NCBI GenBank assembly: GCA_947846985.1 | Contig: CANTUZ010000002.1 | Coordinates: 14,828,087 to 14,892,086 of the forward strand | DNA length: 64,000 nt | Origin: Fratercula arctica | Taxonomy: Eukaryota; Chordata; Aves; Charadriiformes; Alcidae | Reading direction: 5' to 3' | In this document: positions 1 to 10,150 of the stretch, in pieces | Layout of the letters: the number at the start of each line of letters is the position of its first letter | How positions within the stretch are numbered: position 1 is the first letter of the stretch | Notes under the pieces: generated by a model | The model's database searches: none | What the model saw: the letters and a program-made list of their open reading frames with translations, nothing else | What the model was told of the DNA's origin: nothing | Position numbers and translations under genes: made by a program

Positions 1-438
1 AGGGAATGGGGAAAACCTACAAGATTTAAAACCTACTTCAAAACATGCACTGCCAAAAAATTAGCCTGAATTAATACTGTTTTGTGATTAACATTTTAAA
101 AGAGTTGCACACACAGTAAGGAAAAATGCACAAGCAGTTGTCACAACGTTTAATGGAGCATTTATCTTTTTTTTTTTTTTTTTAATTAAAGTGGTGTTAG
201 TATAAAAAGTGGTGAAACAGATGACCACCATTTGCAAACGACAGAGAAAATAGTGATTTTTTTAATTTTTTTTTTAAAGTTGGTCCAAGTTCAGCAGTTC
301 ATTTTCTTTTCCTAATCCTTGAAGTGGATTGTTGAAATATATTATGGAATGGCATCTTGGATTATGTTAATTGAGATTTTTTAATTTATTGAAAATGTCA
401 CTTCATAGAAATCAAACAGATTAAAACCCAGGAGCACA
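1..438. other. AT-rich non-coding sequence
   Basis: No gene or transposon is recognisable. It holds a T17 run and, on the minus strand, an AATAAA at 390-385 that may belong to the candidate terminal exon at 439-634. Confidence 0.6.
167..183 (+). repeat. T17 homopolymer
   Basis: Uninterrupted T run in AT-rich sequence; no retrotransposon body is recognisable next to it. Confidence 0.95.
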
Positions 439-634
439 CTAAACTTCTTCTGAAGAGCTTTCACCAGGTGGCAAGGGGGAAATAATGTCTGGAACAGAGA
501 GACTGTAAAGGAAAGGCTGAGTTCCATGTGGAAAGTTTAGATTGAAGTTTGTTGTACAATTACTAAATCTAGCAGCTAAATGAGTTCCTGGAACAGGAGA
601 CATCCCAAGGTGATATATCTGAACCATTTTCCCT
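439..634 (-). other. Unconfirmed terminal-exon-like open frame
   Basis: Minus-strand open stretch that starts after a plausible splice acceptor (cccattttgctatag; AG at 636-635) and runs 65 codons to TAG at 441-439. An AATAAA signal lies 49 bp past the stop (390-385). The C-terminal end reads 'ISPLPPGESSSEEV'. Its entry phase (1 nt) fits a second splice-flanked stretch at 1,023-963. I recognise no family. Open frames of this size are common by chance in this window, so this is a candidate only; see the finding on the minus-strand split frame. Confidence 0.18.
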
Positions 635-2537
635 CTATAGCAAAATGGGAATTGTTTTCTCTTACATCTGAACAGCTCTTCTTACGCAATTTTTCATCTG
701 TATCCTTCTGTATTGTCAATCATATTGTCCTGCCTGTTTTAGGAAATCATGAAAGTTTTTGATGACAGAATAATGTTGTTCTGAATTTGACCAGACCTTC
801 AAGAAATTTGGAGGCTAGTTTCTGAGCTCTGGTGAGAAACAAAATATTCCACTGATGTGGTGAAGAAATTTAATGAAAGAAGGTCTGTATTTATCTTTCC
901 TTTATACTACACTTTATATACTTAAGTAATCTACTAATCTATTTAGCAGGGCAGTCTCTGACCTGCTAAGGTTTTCAGGAGGAGGAGAGTAATTTCTCTT
1001 ATTTGGACGAAGGAATACATATTCTGAAAAAAAGATTTTAGCATAATTGTCTTGACTGAAGAAGAAATTTTGTGTTCTTTCTTCTTTTTTTTCCCCTTAA
1101 TTTCCAAAAGAAAACAGTCAGATGTGAAATTTAATTTGTTGCTGTAATTATGAGACTGCATTCAACCTACCTCAATTCTGAATTTTGCCCTTTGATTTAA
1201 TATTAGACACTGAAGAGCCTTCTGTTCTTATGCTGAAGGCTGGTGAACATGTAAATTTTCCTTAAAATAACAGTACTGGATTGTTGGTTTTACAAATGTA
1301 AATGTTGACAATGATTCACAGATGGCTAAAGGACACAACTCACTCCCTATACGGATTTCTTATGAAATCTAGGTCGTTTCACCAAAGCTGAATATAGCCA
1401 AGAATATTCACATCTGCTTAAATGTAAGGTCAAACACTGAGGTTTTAACTTGAGTTTTTAACTCAAGTTAACTAAAATTGTAGCTACTTCAGAAAATGTA
1501 TTCTTGGAAGTCTATTTGATATGAATTAGAATTCTTTCATGTATGTGTTGCCCGTGCTGTGTCTTCTTACTGCTAGCATTTGTCACCCCAAAATGTTCCA
1601 GGATCACCACTTTCCCATGCAGAATTACAACATGTTCCAGTGTAATTCGGAGTGGCATCTCTTATTGCAATGCCAGCAACAATTTTAAACAAATACCATC
1701 TCCTGCAGTCTTTTGTGTGCAATTAACTGAAAGCTACAGAGGGAGACCTCATATCCCATGGTGTTCTGAGAGGAAACACTGTCCCATTAAAGGTTGCATT
1801 CAATTGTTTCTTCTGTCATTGAGAAAGCCTTGTTCTAGCTGAAAAACAGTTAGTACAAATTTCTATTCTAATAATGGGTGGAGTTGTAATTGCAACAATT
1901 CATTGTTAACAGATGCCACAAGGGAAGACTATATGTGAGCAGCAGAACACTTTAAATCATATTTGCCCTACAAGTCTCTCATTTTAAAGGAAAAAAATTG
2001 CTAAGTACCTCTTTAAATTACCTTTTCAATATTCCGTTGTTTGCCACTCTTTTAGGTGCTTCATCACAACATGACTTACTTCTCAATACTCATCATGCCT
2101 TCTTAGTCTGTTTTTGTTTTCTTTTTTCTTTTTTTTTTTTTTCCCCTTTCAGAAAATGGATAATATCCCTCGTTTTCACTTTCCCTTTTGGGTATCACCA
2201 TTATCAAGATGTCAGCCTGTTTCTGGGAATTGTTTTGCTCTAGCTACTTCATTTTGCTTGGGATTTGCAGTAGCAACATGTGGCACACTTTGGGGTATAT
2301 GGTGTAGGGCTCATTGTTATTAAATGACTACTGCCAAAGTATAGATTTTATATTGTATCTTGAGCCCTGAGTATCTTCAAGATCTTCAAATTTTGGCAAG
2401 TCATAATTGTTAGTTAATAGCACTGAGTGTTCATTTAGGGCAAACTTCTATCTTTAGGATGAGTTAATCCCAGAAAATCAATAAAAGGACTTGTGTTCAT
2501 TGCTAAGCCTCACTATCAACACTGATATGTTTAGGGG

Positions 2538-2590
2538 AAAAAAAAAAAAAAAAAAAAAAACCAACAAAACCCAAAAACAAAAACAGAAAG
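2538..2590 (+). repeat. A23 run with A-rich extension
   Basis: A23 (2,538-2,560) followed by CCAACAAAAC/CAAAAACAAAAAC units. No SINE or LINE body could be recognised upstream, so it may be a simple repeat rather than a poly(A) tail. Confidence 0.93.
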
Positions 2591-5513
2591 GGACCAAAGA
2601 AACTTTATCATGTTGTATATATTGTTCTTTCAAGGGAAAATACTTCTATGGAGGCAAACACAGAGCAGGAGAAAAAACTCTTTCTTGGGGGGAGAAAAAT
2701 GCTTTTAAAATATCTTGGATAAGGCAATAGTAATGAAATGAGAGATAAACTCTTATTCCATGTTTAGATCTACTCTAGGGACATGGTAGTGCAAATATTC
2801 AGCTGACATCGTATCTAATCTGCAGCCTTGAGTCATTTATGTAAGCACCAAACTGGAGAGGAAGAGGAGGCTTAGACGCACTCTTGCCCCCATACATTCC
2901 CACTGACTTGTTTCATGGAGGAATCCTCCGCTTGTCTTTCATACTGGAATAGAGAAATCGAGCAGCTCAGGACAGCACTAGGCATCACCTTGCCAAGCCT
3001 GTACATTTTCTGCTCAGGTTTTCCATCCTCAATAGCATATCTAATGTAGGAAGACTGGGCTAAATATGGCACTGTATTTTGTCAAAATATTGTAACATAT
3101 TTCTTAATGAAAAGAAGTGGAGTTAGGTACATACAGTCAACTACAGTCGATGTTCATTATTAACCTCAATGTCTTCAACACTACAATCACACACTAAGAA
3201 AATCCCTTTCAGGTGTGGCAGAAGAGTAAAAAGTTATCTTGGTCTAAAGAAACAAGTATTTTGAGTGGGATTGGTTGTGCAGTGACATGATGTACATTTC
3301 TACATTCACTCCAGCTGCCTAAACTCACTTTATAACCAGTGGTACCTAAAGCATAGATCTCTACTTTAGACTTAGCTGCATTATCCTCATGGCCACCCTG
3401 AGTTTACTTGTGGCTGTTAGCTGCTTAACTACAGACATGTAGTTCCGTTGAGATGACTGGGATATCACAGACACAAACCCCGGGCTGGAAGATTCAGTGC
3501 AAGGTTTTGGGGCAGGCATGCACTGTCCTGGACCAACAGCTGGAGTTTGGCTTTACGAGTGGTGAATTCTACCTGTAGCAAGTGAGCCAAAGATTTTGCC
3601 ACAGCTGGGGGAGAAGATTGGTTTTCTTCCTTCTTTCATATTCTTTCATCACAGTAAATGTGGGGTTTGCTGTCAAGTTACCATGATTCATAGTGAAAGA
3701 TGTAGAATGATGTGTACACTTATCCTCTGTTAGTATACTCGGGCATGGCACAGAAGGATATATGCAGGATCAATATAAACGTATATATACATGTTAAAAC
3801 CTTGATGCATAAATATCAAGTGATTTAATCCATTAGAAATCCTTAAACTTTTTTTTCTTCCACAAAGCCCTGTTATTCAATCTTCTAAAATGTCTTTAGC
3901 TTATCAAAATTATTCATTAGCAACTTTTTCCCAATAGTTTCCCCCTCAAGTGAGAGATGCATTTCACCTTGCCTGACTGTTGCTCGCTGACAGGAACAAA
4001 CTCTCTTTTCCATGCAGATCACTAATTACAATTACTTTCACACTCGTTTGATTCCACATGCTATGGAGTTATGGGCTAGACTTTCAGTGACACCTACAGA
4101 AAGCTTCATCAAAGAAATGCTGAATGCCTGATCTCACCAAATTCAGCAGTCCATTTTAGAGGTCCATCCTGGAGGTTCTTTTGGTCTTTTTGTCATGTTT
4201 TGACAAGGCTGCAAGAAATTATCAGAATGTCCTAAGCAGCGTATTTTGCAGAGAGATCATATCACAGTCTGTGTTCATAAGGGTTCTCTACTCACTTACG
4301 GACCAAATTTCCCATCTTTTTTTGCAAAAGGAACACTGTCAGAGGGTGATGTCTCCATGTTGTCACTAATTTCAAGTGGCTCTTGTCTGAGCAGAATCTA
4401 GTTGTCAGCTCTGACTTCGGTGCGTGGATGGGATAGGAACTTAGCACCTTTCCAGATATTGCTTTATATTTTCTGGCCTTGTATGTTTTTCTTTTAGCCA
4501 GGAATTTCTAATCACTGTTTAAAAACTAACCATAATGAAGTTTTAATGAAGCCTGAAGCTCATTAGTCAAAAGTAAACAGAGTTTTCCTCTCAGTAATAC
4601 CTCTTTTTCCCAACAACTACTTCTAATCCAAGTAAATTAATTTTCCAGTCTTTACTTTTAATCCATTCTGGAATTTTAAAATTAATTTTCTCTTTAATAT
4701 AACTTTAAATTGGCTTTTTCCTTTCTAACTCCCCAGACAACTAACATGTCAGCCAACTTGGTCATACATAATAACTTTTTATATTAGCCTTGGAAATGGG
4801 GAAGTCCTTCAGCACCCATCTTGCTTAGAGCAAAAGTAACTACACAAAAGTGTGCCAAAAACCAGAGGTGCTGACATCTATAAACGCAAACAAAAGGAAA
4901 GTAAAAAAAGAGAAGTGAAGTCAGCAAAGTGGCTTTGGGGAAGCTGGGTGTGTTACCTTAATTTATCAAAAGTTTAATAGTTTCAAATAATAGAAAGGCA
5001 GAGTGGAAAGTAAACGGGAGAAAGGTATTGTGAAAAAAAAAGTGACTGGGTTGAGAAGGAGACATGGAAAGTGAGGCTGGTGCCAAGGAAGTGTTAAAGA
5101 AAAGGTGTGGAACAAAGAAATATCTGGAGATTCTTATCCTGTACAGTAATTTACAAAGACAGAGGCTGCTTTCCTCCTGTACTTTTCTGGCTTTGCAAAT
5201 ATGTACAGGTACGGTGAAGTGGCTGTAAAACAAGATGTCCTTGCCCTGCTTTTACTACTCCAGCCAAGAAAACCCAGCCTCATTCAGTAATTGAGGGGCA
5301 AATATGGAGGTGGGAGTGAGTTTCAATCTGACAGATGATCTATGCCAGAATTCTGGGCTGTTGAGAGAATGGGAGGTTGTAGGAATGGACAGCAGGGAGC
5401 TGAAACAGGAATTAAAGAATCATAAACTAGATACAATTTAAAACTGTGGAAAGCAAAAGCTAGTATCAGGATTTCCCACCACTTTTATTGTGGTTATGTT
5501 TAAGATTCTCAGG

Positions 5514-5568
5514 AAAAAAAAAAAAAAAACAAAAAACAAAAAACAAAACACACAAAAAAACCCCAACC
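5514..5568 (+). repeat. A16 run with CAAAAAA units
   Basis: A16 (5,514-5,529) followed by C-interrupted A runs; simple repeat. Confidence 0.93.
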
Positions 5569-5839
5569 AGATAAAAAGAAAGCTTCAGGTCTGAAGAGTG
5601 ATTGGGCTGTATGACAAAAGAAAAAATCCTAATACTGATGAATGCTAATATTTTTAACATTGTAAAACTTAAACCCAGTATGAACATCTCCATGGAGGAA
5701 ATTATAACTGCTTAGATAGCTCTTCAGTGCGTTACAGTACACTGTATAGGCTCACTTTTACAAAAAGATAACAAAAGACAAAAATAAAAGAAGATAATGA
5801 CTAAAAAAATACCATGACAATGGACTCACTTAGAGGTAG

Positions 5840-6690
5840 GAAACAGAGGTTGGGAATAAATGGTTATTTCCTGACACTGAAGGGAAGTGCCACAAGCACT
5901 TTGCTATTCACCATATTCCCCAAAAATCTGAAAAAAGAGGTGAGTTGAGTTGCAAAATGACAGTTTGCTGATGACACCAAGTTATTCAGGGTAGTAAGAG
6001 GGAAGGCAGACTGTGAAGAAATCCGTAGAAATACTCAGTGACTGGACACCTAAGTGACAGATGGAATGCAGTGCAGATAAACATGAAGTGATGCATATAA
6101 AAAAAAAAAAAAAAAAAAAAATTGCAGCTGCACACATAAAATTATTGTTTCTAAGGAGATCATTGCAATTCAGGAGTAAAACTGGGCTGTATTCTAGATC
6201 ATCCCATAAAAGTATCAATGCAATACTCAAAATATTATGACTAAGACAGAGAACAAAACAAAATGCCACGTGTTTGCCCACACCTTGAACACTATATGCA
6301 TCCCAAAAAACATTTATCAGAAATAAAAAAGGTCCAGAGAAGAACAAAGAGGATCTTAAAAGGTATAAAACAGGTTTTGTAAAAGGAGTGATTAAATAGT
6401 TGAAGGAAAAAAAAGAGATTGCATTCACAAAATTGTGAATGGCATGGAGTCTGATAGACGTGGGTAGACATTCACAGTCTCATCCTCCAGAAGACTCAGA
6501 AGTTATCAGATGAACCTGGTGGGATCCTTGCTCTACATGGATGAAAGGTGGTCATTCTTCTCACAGGTAAGGGTAGACTTTTGGGATTCCTTACCAAGGG
6601 ACACTGAGGATACAGACTGCTTATGTGTACTTAAAGGGAAACTGGAATAGAAAAAAAATTCCTCAAGGTGTATAAGTAGACAAACCACCT
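5840..6690 (+). mobile_element. Ancient, decayed CR1-class LINE fragment (3' half)
   Basis: Read on the plus strand, this stretch keeps the recognisable order of a CR1/L3-type reverse transcriptase 3' half. The catalytic FADD box is at 5,964-5,975, followed by TKLFRVV-like residues, then a segment resembling LSDW...QME.SADKHEVMH, a VQRR-like box near 6,332, and downstream text typical of the C-terminal conserved region ('wnsLP...' near 6,588). Frameshifts and stops are frequent, so it is not coding. Divergence is much higher than in the four younger CR1 copies in this window, which suggests a pre-avian or early avian insertion. An uninterrupted A23 run (6,099-6,121) has expanded inside it. 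The 148-codon antisense open frame here is a by-product. Boundaries are approximate to about 40 bp. Confidence 0.72.
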
Positions 6691-9600
6691 TACTGTCAGG
6701 AAATCACTCGACTTTAAAATAGTTGAAGAATAACATTATATGTATTTGTTTTGTCCTTATTCTTACCAAGGCAAGCACTATTCAGGCAGAACTAGACAAA
6801 TCTTTGGACTGAAACACAATAGCATATCTTATGTCCACAATTTAAGTTAAAAAGCACAATAACTTACTATTTGCATTACACTAAAACTGAATGATCAAAA
6901 TCAGTTCAGAGTATTGTGCATTAACATTCAAAGAAACTTCAATACTTCTAAAAAAGATTCTCAACTCCAAAACTTCAGATATGTGATATTTCGTCTCAAA
7001 CTGTTAACTGTCTGGGGCACAGTTTTGTCAGCATCACTGTCAGCACGGTCTGTGTGTGCAGGATGATTATTTATACACTGTTAAACATATATTTTTAGCT
7101 ACCTTTCCAGCTGCTGCTGCTATTGTTAGGATTGTGGTTTGGTTTGTTGTTGTTGTGTTTTTTTTTTTTTTCTTTTTTTCTGGCAGATGACAATAACAAG
7201 TTGTTTGTGTTAGGAAGTGCTGCATTTCAATACCAGGAAGAGCTAGTTAATATACACATTTGCTGAAGTTCTAAGCAAAAATGATTTGGCCGGTGGCCTG
7301 ATTCTATCACTAAGGCCCAGGCTGAGAGCATAGAGTTCCCAGTACCCTTCTGAATTCCTAATCAGGAAACCTATGAGCCAAAGTCTATGACAGTATGTAA
7401 AACTCCATGTAAAGATTTGTGTAAAAGACACAAGTGACTTCTGGACCTTCACATGCAGATGTCTGGACCATGAATAGAAAGCAAGCAAATATAAGCGAAA
7501 TAACATGCTTTTCAAAAACAACATAGCTATTTATTCTTCTAAACATAGTAACAAATATTCTTTTTCAAGTTAATTAACCTATTACTTATTTTCTGAAAAA
7601 CGTCTTGACATTCATATTTTGTAAAACACTCAAAAAGAACCCTAACACCCTCAATAACTAAAAGTATTGTGGTGCCCAGTTCACCAACAGCCCTGCACAT
7701 AATTCAAAGCACAGCATTTCAAGCAAGACATGTATTTCTGGCAATTCATTCCCAATTGTAATTTTTAGTGGTGATTTTTAAGGGCAGGCAAAGTCGGCTT
7801 CCATGAAGAAATGCAAGACATGGCAGTAAAAAAATATATATATAAAAATGCAATTTGCTGAAATTAGAGCTCACAGGCAAGAAATGTTTCCTGGTTAAAA
7901 TTGTCAAACTGGCAACAGTGATGAGTCTAATTTTCTTAGTATTCTATTGGAAAGTAACGGAGACTGGGAGCAGAAAAAATTCCACTAATCCTAAAAACGA
8001 CACATGAGTCAAAGTCAATTTGTATTTTATATATGAAGCCAAAAGTAGGACAAGGCATAAAACTCGATATAAACTTACGCAACTTGTGAAAGGAAGGCTT
8101 TATTTTTGAATTTAATGTTCTTTTTTCCTAACCTTTTCTTCAAAACTACCGTAATACCACTGAATTAATTTTCCATTCCAGCATTCTTCATCATGTTCTA
8201 ATCTTCTCTGGCATCTGAAACATGATTTCTTATCAGCAAAACTGACTTCTCTTTCTCCTTCTAGTCCTGTGAAAATATTTAAGGATCCCAATCTATGTAA
8301 CCTAGTGTCTGAATCATTCTGGACAAGGTTTAAAATATTAAAACAAGGAAGAAGGAGTAAGAAGCAAAATACTCTAACGAAGTGGCAGAACTCAGTATTG
8401 TCACTTCTGAGCACACTGCTCAGCAGCTTGTGGAATCTGGCCAGAGCATTGACTTCAGATTGCCACTGTACACTTTCTGTTGAATTTGCTGGGCAGCCAA
8501 AATGTCTTTGCCCTCTTTCCTAACAAACTCAGAGTGTGAATTGTTTCTCAGAGGATCTCTCAGATTCATGAAAATATCTGAAAGCATATCTTTTACTTAA
8601 TTGTCTTTAAAAACTCTTGAACAAATACATTCTTGTCATCTCATTCTGGGTTTGTCATTGCAAAATTCAGGTTTCATTTGTAGAAGAGGGAATTTTTGCA
8701 ATTTTCTACATAGTAGAGGGGATATTGTTTTGTGTAGTGAAATGTGTATATGTGTGGAGCACAGCCCAGTGTGTAATATAATGCTAGTTTCCCTGACATT
8801 TGACACCAAAGATAATGCTATACAAATGTTCACATTTTAAACTTGGGGAGGGGTGGGGGTGGTGGTGGTGGTGGGGGAGGGCATGTACTAAAGTCATTCA
8901 GAAATCAAAATCAGTGGAGTTCAGCAGAAAGACTACAGGAACAAGGAGAAACAGCTCCATGCTGATGCATGTAGATCATCCTTTTCCTTTTTCTGTGGAC
9001 TAGAATAAGTCAAACTGTGTAACCTTCGGTATTTTATCTTGTTCGCTTCCCTTGATCATGGCAGGAAAGCAAACTGAAATATAACTCTCTGCACCTGATG
9101 CTTATGGGTAAGAGAATTCAAAGAGTAACTATGCAAAAGTAATTTAGGTGTGCTATAGCATTTACACTGTGGTAACACACATAGAAGTAACAAGGTGAAG
9201 ACTACCTTAAGCGTGTGTGCTGCATATGACCACAGGAGTAATCTGTAGTTTGCTATTTACAGGTAGCACCTGAGAAGCACAAATTTACTAGAAGGGGGGA
9301 GCAGAGACAAAAAATTTTGCTATTTGCTCAGAACTGAAACTATCCTGAAATAAAAAAATTTCAATACCGAAGATAAACTTTCTTTTTTTCCAATTTAACA
9401 CTTCATTCCTAATTTATAGAAAAAACTTTAGTGATTAGATAGCCATTTGATTACTTTTCCAAAGTCACATTGCAGAATTTCTTTTGGATTTTCTTCAGAC
9501 CTTCATATACCTTAGATATCATAATGGGACAACCTTCAATTCTCAGTCAAAAATGTGAAAACCCACTTAGCCTTCACATCTAAAAAGATAAATTGTTGCT

Positions 9601-9735
9601 GGATTAAAATTTAGAATTGTGTAACATCTATGTATTACAACAATACAAATAATACACAGTAACAATGATACCAGTTTAACTTCTTCAGTCTCACCAGGTT
9701 CTCTCACTCTTTATTATTTGATCCAGCTCTAAATT
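6691..9735. other. AT-rich unique sequence
   Basis: No confident gene or transposon. It contains the G-rich tract at 8,845 and further minus-strand splice-flanked stretches at 6,808-6,767, 6,947-6,868, 7,357-7,234, 8,266-8,150 and a start at 8,577 (see finding). Confidence 0.5.
8845..8881 (+). repeat. G-rich (GGT)n tract, quadruplex-prone
   Basis: G4-A-G4-T-G5 at 8,845-8,859, then (TGG)n, then G5-A-G3 at 8,873-8,881. Five runs of three or more G on the plus strand. Confidence 0.9.
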
Positions 9736-10060
9736 ATCATAGAACTGTAGACTGGTTAGAGCTGGAAACGACATCAAAGATCATCTTGTTCCAACCCTCT
9801 GCCATGGGCAGGGACACCTCCCACTAGACCAGGTTACGCAAAGCCCCATCCAACCTGGACTTGAACACTTGCAGAGAAGGGACATCCACAGCTTCTCTGG
9901 GCAACCTGTTCCAGTGTCTCTCCTCCCTCAGAGTAAAGAATTTCTTCCTTATATCTAATATAAATCCCCCCTCTTCCAGTTTAAAACCCTTACCTCATGT
10001 CCTATCACTACACTCCCTGATAAAGTGTCCCTCCTCAGCTTTCCTGTAGGCCCCCTGTAT
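9736..10060 (-). mobile_element. CR1 LINE, 5'-truncated 3' end
   Basis: On the minus strand this is the terminal part of a CR1 element: the end of the ORF2 C-terminal region followed by the 3' UTR. Plus-strand landmarks are the reversed 3' tail ATCATAGAAC at the left edge, the box around 'ttgttccaaccctctgcc' and the reversed coding segment 'cttccttatatcta'. The ORF is interrupted. The body differs from the copies at 36.6 and 60.6 kb, so it belongs to a different CR1 subfamily. The 5' truncation point abuts an A-rich, CAAAA-type simple repeat (10,091-10,150). Truncation from the 5' end is the usual outcome of target-primed reverse transcription for this family. Confidence 0.9.
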
Positions 10061-10090
10061 AAACTCTCTAATGGAAAATTAATATATATT

Positions 10091-10150
10091 AAAAAAAAAA
10101 ACAAAACAAAACAAACCAAAACACGACAAAACAAAAACCAAACCAACCTG
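10091..10150. repeat. A-rich (CAAAA)n-like simple repeat
   Basis: A11 followed by irregular CAAAA/CCAAA units, lying next to the 5'-truncated end of the minus-strand CR1. It is probably an A-rich target or a junction expansion. Confidence 0.8.

Larger units (their letters stand above)
635..5839. other. AT-rich unique sequence; possible exons on minus strand
   Basis: No confident gene. Minus-strand splice-flanked open stretches lie at 1,023-963, 3,071-2,872, 3,484-3,408 and 3,726-3,573 (see finding). The plus strand has an unusually strong pyrimidine tract plus AG at about 2,125-2,153, but the frame beyond it is short. Confidence 0.5.

Noticed and set aside
1171..1272. Minus-strand stretch with a strong GAG|GTAGGT donor
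   Set aside because: The only long frame meets a TGA one base before the donor, so it cannot join to the 1,023-963 stretch.
2114..2323. Open frame after a strong pyrimidine tract plus AG
   Set aside because: The tract is a T-rich simple repeat that mimics an acceptor; the frame is short, Cys/Trp-rich and matches nothing recognised.
2538..2560. Poly(A) tail of a processed pseudogene or SINE
   Set aside because: No flanking direct repeats and no recognisable body upstream; best treated as a simple repeat.
5982..6428. 148-codon minus-strand open frame
   Set aside because: It is the antisense of the old CR1-class LINE; its Phe-rich stretch is simply the A23 run read backwards.
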